Shown in pieces: positions 41,600 to 49,488 of a stretch of DNA of 50,136 bases. Source of the DNA: an uncultured Streptococcus sp. (GTDB lineage Bacteria; Bacillota; Bacilli; Lactobacillales; Streptococcaceae); contig CAMBAD010000006.1 in the NCBI GenBank assembly GCA_945864085.1, forward strand, positions 1 through 50,136, written 5' to 3'. Position 1 is the first letter of the stretch. The number at the start of each line of letters is the position of its first letter. A program made the position numbers and the translations under genes. The notes below the pieces were generated by a model. It had not been told where the DNA came from and ran no database searches. It saw nothing but the letters and a program-made list of their open reading frames with translations.

Positions 41600-42418
41600 A
41601 TGAAACGTATTACCGCTAATCAGTATCAAACATCAGAGCGTTATTATAAACTCCCTAAAATTTTGTTTGAGAGTGAACGTTATAAGGATATGAAACTGGA
41701 GGTTAAGGTAGCTTACGCGGTTTTAAAAGATCGGTTGGAGTTGTCTTTGAGTAAGGGCTGGATTGATGAGGATGGGGCTATTTACTTGATTTATTCCAAT
41801 TCAAATCTGATGGCACTTTTAGGCTGTTCAAAGTCAAAATTACTCTCTATCAAGAAAACCTTACGCGAATATGGCTTAATCGATGAAGTCCAACAGTCAT
41901 CTAGTGAAAGAGGTCGAATGGCTAATAAAATTTACTTGGGGGAATTAGAACATGAAACTACCCCAGTCTTACATACAGAGGGGGCTAGTGTTAAAAAAAC
42001 ACTAGGGGAGTCTCAAAGAAAGACGGGGCCGGTCTTAAATTCAGCCCCTAGTGAGACTGAAGGAAGTGAGACAAAATATAGTGAAACTAAAGGGAGTGAT
42101 TTCCTTATTGAGGATGAGGAGGAAAGGCAGCTAGTAGATGAGAAAAAAGAAGAAATCTTTACTTCAAAAGTCGATGGCGTAACCAAGTACGATCGAGACT
42201 ATATTTGGGGTTTGGTTCATGACCAGTTAAAACAGACAGGTCTATCTCAGTCGGCTAGTGACTATGCCATGATCTATTTCGGTGATCGTTATCAGTACGC
42301 ATTGGAACATATGCGATTTGCTCGGTCAGCGGAAGTGATAGCTGAATACGTGTTTAATGGTGTGCTGTCAGAATGGACCAAGCAACTGAGACGACAAGAA
42401 GTAAAGGGAGGTGATTAA
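41600..42418 (+). CDS. RepA_N-family replication initiator
   Basis: This 272-residue protein has the RepA_N domain in its first 120 residues (YYKLPKILFESERYKDM, then KVAYAVLKDRLELS and LLGCSKSKLLSIKKTLREYG), a winged helix that binds replication origins. A variable, Glu/Thr-rich linker follows, and then a C-terminal helical domain (about 195-265). Conjugative elements use such initiators for replication after excision or to keep a circular form. Origin repeats would be expected nearby, often inside the gene, but I could not identify any. Confidence 0.85.
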   Translation: MKRITANQYQTSERYYKLPKILFESERYKDMKLEVKVAYAVLKDRLELSLSKGWIDEDGAIYLIYSNSNLMALLGCSKSKLLSIKKTLREYGLIDEVQQSSSERGRMANKIYLGELEHETTPVLHTEGASVKKTLGESQRKTGPVLNSAPSETEGSETKYSETKGSDFLIEDEEERQLVDEKKEEIFTSKVDGVTKYDRDYIWGLVHDQLKQTGLSQSASDYAMIYFGDRYQYALEHMRFARSAEVIAEYVFNGVLSEWTKQLRRQEVKGGD

Positions 42419-42419
42419 G

Positions 42420-42515
42420 TTGATTTGGTGGATACTAGGTGGAATCTATCTGATTTCTATCATCATTTTGATTGTTGAAATCATCCGTGCACCAGAAATG
42501 GATGATCATATATAA
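42420..42515 (+). CDS. 31-residue membrane peptide
   Basis: The frame starts with TTG at 42420, two bases after the repA stop, with GGGAGGTGAT well placed in the end of repA. It encodes a single transmembrane helix (IWWILGGIYLISIIILIVEII) ended by a short acidic tail. The good ribosome binding site and tight coupling argue that it is real. Function unknown. Confidence 0.6.
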   Translation: MIWWILGGIYLISIIILIVEIIRAPEMDDHI

Positions 42516-42517
42516 GC

Positions 42518-42547
42518 AAGAGTTTTACAAGTGTAAGGCTCTTTTTT
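42518..42547 (+). terminator. Rho-independent terminator after the repA unit
   Basis: AAGAG pairs with CTCTT and TTAC with GTAA, separated by a 2x2 internal loop, followed by a T tract. Confidence 0.65.
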
Positions 42548-42566
42548 AGTTGGAAAGAGAGGAAAA

Positions 42567-43922
42567 ATGAAATTTTTAGATTTATTTGCTGGGATAGGCG
42601 GTTTTAGGCTAGGGATGGAATCACAGGGTCATAAATGCCTGGGCTTTTGTGAAATTGATAAATTCGCCAGAACATCTTATAAAGCCATGTTTAACACAGA
42701 AGGGGAAATAGAATACCATGACATTAAAGAGGTCACAGACCATGACTTTAGACAATTTAGAGGGCAAGTGGACATCATCTGCGGGGGATTTCCTTGCCAA
42801 GCATTTTCACTCGCAGGAAGACGACTGGGATTTGAAGATACTCGAGGGACTCTCTTTTTTGAGATTGCTCGAGCGGCCAAACAAATCCAACCACGTTTTC
42901 TATTTTTGGAAAACGTCAAAGGCCTACTCAATCACGACGAGGGACGGACGTTCGCCACTATCCTCTCCACGATGGATGAATTGGGGTATGATGTCGAATG
43001 GCAGGTGCTTAACAGTAAGGACTTCCAAGTCCCGCAAAACAGAGAGCGGGTCTTTATTATCGGACATTCTAGAAGATACCGTTCCAGATTCATATTTCCT
43101 CTCAGAAGAGAAAACAGCCCAGCTCATCTTGAAAGGCTAGGAAATATCAATCCCTCTAAACGTGGTTTGAATGGTGAAGTCTATCTGACGAATGGACTTG
43201 CTCCTACACTAACAAGAGGTAAAGGAGAGGGAGCTAAAATCGCCATTCCAGTCTTAACACCAGATAGACTAGAAAAACGGCAACATGGTCGTCGATTTAA
43301 GGAAAATCAAGACCCTATGTTTACTTTGACTAGTCAAGACAAACACGGGGTTGTTGTCGCAGGAAATCTGCCGACTAGCTTTGACCAGACCGGTAGAGTA
43401 TTTGACATTTCTGGCTTGTCACCGACCTTGACCACCATGCAAGGTGGAGACAAGGTGCCAAAGATTTTGCTGAGGGAGGAGCTGCCATTTCTGAAAATCA
43501 AGGAAGCCACAAAAACAGGGTACGCAAAGGCAACTCTTGGAGACTCTGTCAATCTGGCTTATCCAGACTCAACCAAACGTAGGGGACGTGTGGGAAAGGG
43601 AATATCCAATACTCTGACGACTTCAGACAATATGGGAGTGGTGGTTGCAGCTCTGGAATATCGACAGGATAAGTGGTATGAAGTTACAGGCATTGTCTTA
43701 GAGGGGAAACTTTATCGCCTGAGAATAAGACGACTGACACCAAGAGAGTGTTTCAGACTTCAAGGCTTTCCTGACTGGGCTTATGAAAGAGCAGAGAGTG
43801 TTTCTAGTAAGAGCCAACTATACAAACAGGCCGGCAATAGCGTGACTGTCACAGTTATTGAAGCCATTGCCAGAGAATTTAGAAGAACGGAAGAGGAAGA
43901 GAAACATGAACCTACTACATAA
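42567..43922 (+). CDS. DNA (cytosine-5) methyltransferase, no partner restriction enzyme
   Basis: This 451-residue enzyme has the C5 methyltransferase motifs in order: DLFAGIGGFR (motif I, 5-14), GGFPCQAFS with catalytic C77, ENV (115-117), QNRERV/FIIG, then the target-recognition region (about 190-370), and the C-terminal RECFRLQGFP and QAGNSV motifs. The target-recognition region contains repeated T-L-T phrases (LAPTLTRG, MFTLTSQ, LSPTLTTM, ISNTLTTS). No restriction endonuclease is adjacent, so it probably protects the transferring DNA from host restriction. It overlaps the next gene by 17 bases. Confidence 0.92.
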   Translation: MKFLDLFAGIGGFRLGMESQGHKCLGFCEIDKFARTSYKAMFNTEGEIEYHDIKEVTDHDFRQFRGQVDIICGGFPCQAFSLAGRRLGFEDTRGTLFFEIARAAKQIQPRFLFLENVKGLLNHDEGRTFATILSTMDELGYDVEWQVLNSKDFQVPQNRERVFIIGHSRRYRSRFIFPLRRENSPAHLERLGNINPSKRGLNGEVYLTNGLAPTLTRGKGEGAKIAIPVLTPDRLEKRQHGRRFKENQDPMFTLTSQDKHGVVVAGNLPTSFDQTGRVFDISGLSPTLTTMQGGDKVPKILLREELPFLKIKEATKTGYAKATLGDSVNLAYPDSTKRRGRVGKGISNTLTTSDNMGVVVAALEYRQDKWYEVTGIVLEGKLYRLRIRRLTPRECFRLQGFPDWAYERAESVSSKSQLYKQAGNSVTVTVIEAIAREFRRTEEEEKHEPTT

Positions 43923-44334
43923 GAAAAGTATCCTAGATTGTACTGAATTAGAAGAACATATTCACCAAGTTGAAACCAATCAGTTATTACAAAAGATACT
44001 GTCGCTCCACAATTTTGATTGTGACTTTGAGGTGACTTTTGAAGATGATTACCACAAAGAGATGAATGATCCTCTATTCTACGAATCCAATCTTCATCGG
44101 ATTTCGGATTTTATGGAAACTAGGGATATTAAAAATGGTGTAGATACTCTCTTGACGAAAGACAATCACCTGGCCTTTCGTGCCTTTGGTGAAAATTATT
44201 CTGCTAGGGGAAAGGATGGCATTTTAACGACTCTAGTGACGGTCAAGTGCTTTGGTGAAGGACGGATGCCCATTGATATGAGTCGCTATTTCTCAACTCC
44301 TGAACCAACAGTTGAAAATAGCCTAACCCTATAA
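43906..44334 (+). CDS. Conserved element protein of unknown function
   Basis: This 142-residue acidic protein has no membrane segment and no motif I recognise. The N-terminal third is helical and Leu/Glu-rich; the rest looks alpha/beta. The ATG at 43906 with AGAGGAAGAG upstream is used; an earlier in-frame ATG (43858) lies deep inside the methyltransferase. The 17-base overlap with the methyltransferase suggests coupled translation, so a related role is possible but not shown. Confidence 0.65.
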   Translation: MNLLHKKSILDCTELEEHIHQVETNQLLQKILSLHNFDCDFEVTFEDDYHKEMNDPLFYESNLHRISDFMETRDIKNGVDTLLTKDNHLAFRAFGENYSARGKDGILTTLVTVKCFGEGRMPIDMSRYFSTPEPTVENSLTL

Positions 44335-44344
44335 GGAGGAGCCT

Positions 44345-44728
44345 ATGCTTGAGGTATATCTAGGAAATAATGCCAATACAAATCAAGATTTACTAACCAT
44401 TTTGACGACCTATGGTGTGACTTATCGTTGTATAAAAGCGTGTGATGTAAACCGTGAAATCTTACTGTCACTCTTTGCCAAAACCACGGATTGTTTTGAG
44501 TTGCTGTCGCCACGATTTCTTCGCTTTAAACGTCAATATTCGATAAGTTTGAATGAGATGATTCAGCTCATTCTCCAAAAGCCAGACCAAAACCTTCGTC
44601 TGCCTCTCATTGTCTGTCAGAATCATGTCTATCCAGCTATTGGGCTAGACGAAGTGCGTACCTTTCTTCCCAGACAGGTAAAAGAAGAACTGTTTCTGGC
44701 CAGTCTGATGAAACAAGTGACAGGGTAG
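44345..44728 (+). CDS. Spx/ArsC-fold protein lacking the redox cysteines
   Basis: This 127-residue protein follows the Spx pattern: an N-terminal beta-alpha unit (MLEVYLGNNANTNQDLLTIL), FELLSPRFLRFK, the central PLIVCQNHVYPAIG (like the Spx LRRPLI block) and EVRTFLPRQVK near the C-terminus, as in Spx TFLPR. The CxxC redox switch at the N-terminus is replaced by N-x-N-T, so it cannot sense thiol stress in the Spx manner. It may bind the RNA polymerase alpha domain to redirect host transcription, or act as a decoy; both are inferences. AGGAGGA precedes the ATG at 44345. Confidence 0.72.
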   Translation: MLEVYLGNNANTNQDLLTILTTYGVTYRCIKACDVNREILLSLFAKTTDCFELLSPRFLRFKRQYSISLNEMIQLILQKPDQNLRLPLIVCQNHVYPAIGLDEVRTFLPRQVKEELFLASLMKQVTG

Positions 44729-44736
44729 GTGTGAAG

Positions 44737-44970
44737 ATGAATGAACGATTTTGGGACAATTTAGAAATCATTCTGGCAGAAAAAGACCTCACTTGGGCAG
44801 AACTAGCTCGCAAAGTATTCAAAGGTCAATATGTTTATCCAAGTGAGTTTAATCGCCTCTATCAAAAATTACGGCATTACAAATCCAATCGCCTGATGCC
44901 CCAGACAAGATGGGTTGAGCGAATCGTTCTAGTCTTAGATATTGATTATGAAGATTTATTCAAGAGGTGA
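44737..44970 (+). CDS. XRE-like helix-turn-helix protein
   Basis: This 77-residue protein has a phage-repressor-like helix-turn-helix (FWDNLEIILAEKDLTWAELA, then a basic KVFKGQYVYPSEFNRLYQKL) and a C-terminal helical pair with ERIVLVLDIDYEDLF, as in Cro/CI-type regulators. I use ATG 44737, correctly spaced from GGTAGGTG, though GTG 44731 is possible. It overlaps or abuts the next gene. It may regulate the transfer genes. Confidence 0.7.
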   Translation: MNERFWDNLEIILAEKDLTWAELARKVFKGQYVYPSEFNRLYQKLRHYKSNRLMPQTRWVERIVLVLDIDYEDLFKR

Positions 44971-44972
44971 CA

Positions 44973-45557
44973 ATGATAAGGATAGTGTTGTTTTATCTAG
45001 CCATACAGCTTAACGGTCTTCTGGTGAGTTTATACCTACAAGACTATGTGACGATTAAGGTCTTAGTCTTGCTAAAATTGGTCCTATTAAGTGTGACTTG
45101 CTTAGAGATTGCCCGTCATAAAACTGTTCAAGCAAAAAATATAACCTTAAGAAATCGCCTAAGTTGGTTGCTTCTTGGCTTTGTGGCTATGGTTGCTTTT
45201 GCAGTCTTCATCAGCTTCCTATTTCCAGTTCAGACTAGGAATCAAGCGGTATTGTTACAAGTAGGAAAACAGGTTCCTCCTATTATCTTTTTATTGTTTC
45301 TGGTCAATGCAAGTGTCCTTGAAGAGATTGTTTATAGGCAGTTGCTGTGGGAAAAATTGACATTCCCTTTTGTACAAATAGGCGTGACCAGTTTTCTCTT
45401 TGTTCTATCCCATGGCCCCAATCAGTTAGGGAGTTGGCTCATGTATAGCTGTCTTGGCTTGACCTTGGCTGCTGTTCGATTGAAAACTGATAGTATGACG
45501 GCAATCATCTTACATTTACTTTGGAATAGTTTGGCTTATGTCGTAACTTTCTTGTGA
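44973..45557 (+). CDS. CPBP-family (CAAX-type) intramembrane protease
   Basis: This 194-residue protein has about six transmembrane helices and the CPBP motifs: EEIVYRQ (catalytic Glu pair and Arg), FVLSHG (His) and HLLWNS (His). These proteases cut membrane peptides or serve as bacteriocin immunity proteins. The start is ATG 44973, after AGAGGTG in the end of the XRE-like gene. Its place before the conjugation genes suggests a role in surface interaction or protection of the host cell, an inference. Confidence 0.82.
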   Translation: MIRIVLFYLAIQLNGLLVSLYLQDYVTIKVLVLLKLVLLSVTCLEIARHKTVQAKNITLRNRLSWLLLGFVAMVAFAVFISFLFPVQTRNQAVLLQVGKQVPPIIFLLFLVNASVLEEIVYRQLLWEKLTFPFVQIGVTSFLFVLSHGPNQLGSWLMYSCLGLTLAAVRLKTDSMTAIILHLLWNSLAYVVTFL

Positions 45558-45571
45558 TACCAAAATCAAGA

Positions 45572-45594
45572 GTGTTTCCGTATTATGGAAACAC
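45572..45594 (+). other. Intercistronic hairpin before pcfB
   Basis: GTGTTTCC (45572-45579) pairs perfectly with GGAAACAC (45587-45594), 7-base loop, no T tract. Possible mRNA processing or attenuation signal. Confidence 0.45.
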
Positions 45595-45634
45595 CTTATG
45601 TTTGAGAGGGAATCGAAAAAAAGAGGAGGTCACC

Positions 45635-46123
45635 ATGTCATCTGAACAACAAGAACGTCAAGCGATGCAATACGTGGAAAGAAGTAGTTTATTGACAGTC
45701 AGAACCCTCTTAAAGCTCTTAGAATGGTCGGCTAGGCAAGCCTTAGCTCAAGATTCAGCTTATAAGATTGGGGTTCAAAAACTGGAAGAACTCCTTCAAA
45801 GCCCTTACGCAATTGAAGCGATAGATGTTAGTAAAGACATACTGGATAAGCCAATCGATGTGGAGAAATTTAAGGAGTTGATGGAGTCAGAAAAACTGCC
45901 AATCGCAATTAGTTGGCAAAAAGACTATCTCTACTTTTATGCCAAGGATAAGACCTTGCTCGATCATCACTTGGATGAATTGTTGAAGAAACTGGTGTCT
46001 AACCCTGAGAAGCTAGAAGGTCTAACCTTTGATAAAACCTTGGACCAAGAGATAGAACTGGCCAAAGAGAAAATTAGAGTAACAGAACCTTCGGCAGTCA
46101 AAACCAAGGAGGTGACCTTGTAA
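45635..46123 (+). CDS. PcfB-family (DUF3801) conjugation accessory protein
   Basis: This 162-residue soluble, helical protein matches the PcfB/DUF3801 family (RSSLLTVRTLLKLLEWSARQ, later EKLPIAISWQKDYLYFYAKD). PcfB is a relaxosome accessory that helps bring the relaxase-DNA complex to the coupling protein. The start ATG 45635 has a perfect AGGAGGT. Its stop overlaps the start of the coupling protein gene (TAATG), the normal pairing. Confidence 0.82.
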   Translation: MSSEQQERQAMQYVERSSLLTVRTLLKLLEWSARQALAQDSAYKIGVQKLEELLQSPYAIEAIDVSKDILDKPIDVEKFKELMESEKLPIAISWQKDYLYFYAKDKTLLDHHLDELLKKLVSNPEKLEGLTFDKTLDQEIELAKEKIRVTEPSAVKTKEVTL

Positions 46124-47940
46124 TGTATTCAAGACGAAAAGCTTTAGTCTTTGGACTCTTGGGGCTCGCCTTTGGTTATTTCTGCCATCGTCTAACCCTG
46201 CTCTATGATAGTTTAACCAATGCCCCACCTATGGAACGTATTGCCTACCTCTTAGGAGAGGGGTTAAATCAGGTTTTCAATCCTTTATGGCTATTTTCCT
46301 TTACTCAAAAATCTCTTCTTGCCTTTATCCTTGGGGTTCTAACGATGACACTAGTCTATCTTTATGTATCGACAGGACAGAAGGTCTATCGAGAAGGGGA
46401 AGAATACGGTTCTGCACGATTTGGAAACAGTAAGGAAAAGCGGAACTTTTACAGTAAGAATCCTTTCAATGACACGATTTTGGCTCGTGATGTTCGTCTA
46501 ACCTTGTTGGAAAAGAAGAAACCCCAGTTTGACCGAAATAAAAATTTGATTGTCATTGGGGGTTCTGGGGCAGGCAAGACCTTTCGATTTGTTAAACCCA
46601 ACCTTATCCAACTTAATTGTTCCAATATTGTCGTAGATCCTAAAGACCATTTGGCTGAGAAGACAGGTAAACTCTTTTTAGAAAACGGTTATCAGGTCAA
46701 GGTTTTAGACTTGGTTAATATGACCAATTCGGACGGTTTTAATCCCTTTCGTTATGTAGAAACAGAGAATGATTTGAACCGCATGTTAACGGTCTATTTT
46801 AACAATACCCGTGGGTCTGGTTCTCGCAGTGATCCATTTTGGGACGAGGCTTCCATGACATTGGTGAGAGCTATTGCCTCTTATTTGGTAGATTTTTACA
46901 ATCCTCCAGGAAGTTCCAAGCAAGAGCAGGAAGCAAGACGTAAGCGTGGCCGTTATCCAGCCTTTTCTGAGATTGGGAAACTCATCAAACTCTTATCAAA
47001 GGGAGACAATCAGGACAAAAGTGTTCTTGAAGTCCTGTTTGAAGACTATGCTAAGAAATATGGTCATGAGAACTTTACCATGAGAAACTGGGCGGATTTT
47101 CAGAACTACAAGGACAAGACCTTGGATTCGGTGATTGCGGTCACAACAGCTAAATTTGCCCTTTTTAATATCCAATCGGTGATTGATTTGACGAAAAAAG
47201 ATTCTATGGACTTGAAAATGTGGGGCACTCAGAAGACCATGGTCTACCTTGTTATTCCAGATAATGATACTACCTTTCGTTTTCTATCTGCATTATTTTT
47301 CTCTACGGTTTTCTCCACTTTGACCAGACAGGCTGATGTTGACTTTAAAGGGCAACTGCCGATTCATGTTAGAAGCTATCTGGATGAGTTTGCGAATGTC
47401 GGAGAAATCCCAGACTTTGCTGAACAAACCTCAACAGTTCGCTCTAGGAACATGAGTCTAGTTCCAATCTTACAAAATATCGCTCAACTCCAAGGACTTT
47501 ATAAGGAAAAAGAGGCTTGGAAAACTATTCTGGGAAACTGTGATAGCCTCCTCTATTTGGGTGGAAATGACGAGGAAACTTTCAAATTTATGAGTGGTCT
47601 ATTAGGCAAACAAACCATTGATGTCAGAAGTACCAGTCGTTCTTTTGGGCAGACTGGCTCAAGTTCTACCTCTCACCAGAAAATTGCCCGTGACTTGATG
47701 ACGGCTGATGAAGTCGGGAATATGAAACGAGATGAGTGCCTTGTACGCATTGCAGGGGTTCCTGTTTTTCGAACCAAGAAATATTTTCCACCCAAACATA
47801 AGAATTGGAAATGGCTTGCGGATAAGGAAACCGATGAACGCTGGTGGCACTATCACATCAATCCCCTAACCGCTGAGGAAGAGGTAGATTTGTCAGGCCA
47901 TAAAATAAGGGATTTAAGCACAGAAACGACACTACATTAA
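46123..47940 (+). CDS. VirD4-type coupling protein (PcfC/TraG-like ATPase)
   Basis: This 605-residue membrane ATPase delivers the relaxosome to the secretion channel. Two N-terminal transmembrane segments (about 6-22 and 62-83) are followed by Walker A GGSGAGKT (146-153) and Walker B YLDEFANVG with D421-E422, both typical of VirD4/TraG proteins. The length fits Gram-positive members. It is coupled to pcfB and followed by channel genes. Confidence 0.93.
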   Translation: MYSRRKALVFGLLGLAFGYFCHRLTLLYDSLTNAPPMERIAYLLGEGLNQVFNPLWLFSFTQKSLLAFILGVLTMTLVYLYVSTGQKVYREGEEYGSARFGNSKEKRNFYSKNPFNDTILARDVRLTLLEKKKPQFDRNKNLIVIGGSGAGKTFRFVKPNLIQLNCSNIVVDPKDHLAEKTGKLFLENGYQVKVLDLVNMTNSDGFNPFRYVETENDLNRMLTVYFNNTRGSGSRSDPFWDEASMTLVRAIASYLVDFYNPPGSSKQEQEARRKRGRYPAFSEIGKLIKLLSKGDNQDKSVLEVLFEDYAKKYGHENFTMRNWADFQNYKDKTLDSVIAVTTAKFALFNIQSVIDLTKKDSMDLKMWGTQKTMVYLVIPDNDTTFRFLSALFFSTVFSTLTRQADVDFKGQLPIHVRSYLDEFANVGEIPDFAEQTSTVRSRNMSLVPILQNIAQLQGLYKEKEAWKTILGNCDSLLYLGGNDEETFKFMSGLLGKQTIDVRSTSRSFGQTGSSSTSHQKIARDLMTADEVGNMKRDECLVRIAGVPVFRTKKYFPPKHKNWKWLADKETDERWWHYHINPLTAEEEVDLSGHKIRDLSTETTLH

Positions 47941-47957
47941 TAGAAATGAGGAATTAT

Positions 47958-48200
47958 ATGAATCAAAAACTAACAGGCTTTGTTTACGGAGTGGACGCCA
48001 GCTCCATGTTCTCCCAAGCCATGTCTCTATTACAAAAAGGCTTAATTGCAGTAGGAGCCTTTCTTGTTATCATGGGCATTATCAACCTTTCAACCAACAT
48101 TAAAGATGGTGGGCCAGGTGTCCGAAATGCTATTCTAGAAATTGTTGGTGGGGTCATGGTGGGAGCCGCTGGTGCTTTTGTGACTCAGATTACCATTTAG
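47958..48200 (+). CDS. Maff2-family small membrane protein
   Basis: This 80-residue protein has two transmembrane helices separated by a short loop with GGPGVRNA, the layout of the Maff2 family, which is found between VirD4 and VirB6 genes in Gram-positive conjugative elements. It resembles VirB2/TrbC pilin-like subunits in size. ATG 47958 is chosen because TGAGGAA is correctly placed; ATG 47946 lies within that site. Confidence 0.78.
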   Translation: MNQKLTGFVYGVDASSMFSQAMSLLQKGLIAVGAFLVIMGIINLSTNIKDGGPGVRNAILEIVGGVMVGAAGAFVTQITI

Positions 48201-48218
48201 GGGAGGACAGCACATGAC

Positions 48219-49073
48219 ATGATAATGAATTTTACGTCACCTTTTGTATTTCTAGCCTCTGAAAAAGTATCTAGCGACAGCCTTTTTGAAGAGTTTCAAG
48301 TGGATTTAGAATCAACCGCCAACTTGGTTAAGTCACTAGCGGACTTTAATCCGACGGTGTGGTCTTACATGACAGCCATTACCAAGGGGATTATGCAACC
48401 CTTGGGAGTAGCTATTCTTGCGGTTGTTCTCGTACTCGAATTTTCAAAAATGGCCAAGAAAATCGCAAACTCAGGTGGTGCAATGACCTTTGAAGCCATG
48501 GCACCTATGATTGTCAGCTACATCATGGTCGCGGTCGTGATTACCAATACGACGGTTATTGTGGAAGCCATTATTGCCATTGCCTCTTATGTTATTGAAC
48601 AAGTGGCAAGTCTTGTCACGAATGGTGGTGCTAATTATGATACCATTTCAGGCATTAAGGGATCTGGAATTGTAGGAAAAATGATTATTGGCTTTTTTGC
48701 GATTCTCATTTGGTTGGTACGAATGGCCAGCATCATGGTTGTCAATATCTTGATTACCATTCGCTTTATCCAACTCTATCTGATGATTCCTTTTGCTCCT
48801 GTTACCATTCCAACCTTTCTTAGTGATGACTGGAGAAGTGTTGGGATTGGTTACCTTAAAAACATCATGGTCTATGCCATTCAAGGTATTTTGATTTTTC
48901 TAATTGTATCTCTTGTACCCTTGTTTGAATCGGCTGGAAAGATTGCCGTATCAAATGGAGCTGGAGTGATGGAATCACTCGCCATTATGTTTGGTGGCTT
49001 GGTACAGGCCATATTGTTAATCATTGCCTTAGTTGGCAGTCAACGAACCGCCCGAAGTATTTTGGGGATGTAG
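48219..49073 (+). CDS. VirB6/TrbL-like channel protein
   Basis: This 284-residue protein has six or more transmembrane segments (about 58-78, 92-112, 114-134, 157-195, 218-238, 253-275) and matches VirB6-like proteins of Gram-positive type IV secretion. The conserved region (FIQLYLMIPFAPVTIPTFLS) is visible. The start at 48219 is behind GGGGAGGA with somewhat long spacing. It forms part of the membrane channel. Confidence 0.82.
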   Translation: MIMNFTSPFVFLASEKVSSDSLFEEFQVDLESTANLVKSLADFNPTVWSYMTAITKGIMQPLGVAILAVVLVLEFSKMAKKIANSGGAMTFEAMAPMIVSYIMVAVVITNTTVIVEAIIAIASYVIEQVASLVTNGGANYDTISGIKGSGIVGKMIIGFFAILIWLVRMASIMVVNILITIRFIQLYLMIPFAPVTIPTFLSDDWRSVGIGYLKNIMVYAIQGILIFLIVSLVPLFESAGKIAVSNGAGVMESLAIMFGGLVQAILLIIALVGSQRTARSILGM

Positions 49074-49107
49074 GAGGAAGGGAGTCACTATCTCGCCTCC
49101 TCTTTTT
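49072..49107 (+). terminator. Terminator-like hairpin inside the transfer operon
   Basis: AGGAGG (49072-49077) pairs with CCTCCT (49096-49101), with a GAG/CTC pair inside, then CTTTTT. It lies between virB6 and prgI, so it would reduce rather than end expression of the downstream genes. Confidence 0.45.
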
Positions 49108-49134
49108 ATAGCTTACTTAGATTGGAGAACATTT

Positions 49135-49488
49135 ATGAACACTCGTGTCTTTAAGGACATCTCAAAGGTTCAACACAGGGCATGGCTGGGATTTACAACT
49201 AGACAGGTTATTTTTGTATTTCCAGCCGTCGCCATAACCATTTTGGTATTGGGCTTGAACCTATTTTACTGGCAATTTGGGGATTGGTTTGTCTATGGTT
49301 TTGTTTTTAGCTTTACCATTCCACTCATGTTATTTGGGGTCTATCGCCCTAATGATTTACCATTTGAAACCTACCTCAAGTACCGTTTTCATTATGAACT
49401 AACGGTGCCAGACCGCACATTTACTGGAAGAAAAGGAGACCAACGTGAAAAAATTAAAACACTCAATGAAACCAAAGACATCTTCTAA
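49135..49488 (+). CDS. PrgI-family conjugation protein
   Basis: This 117-residue protein has two transmembrane segments (about 24-43, 49-68) and the family features VFKDISKVQHRAWLGFTTRQ and RPNDLPFETYLKYRF. PrgI proteins (TcpE/VirB3-like) sit beside the VirB4 ATPase. ATG 49135 has TTGGAGA upstream; an in-frame ATG at 49033 would lie inside the virB6 gene. It overlaps virB4 by 44 bases. Confidence 0.82.
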   Translation: MNTRVFKDISKVQHRAWLGFTTRQVIFVFPAVAITILVLGLNLFYWQFGDWFVYGFVFSFTIPLMLFGVYRPNDLPFETYLKYRFHYELTVPDRTFTGRKGDQREKIKTLNETKDIF

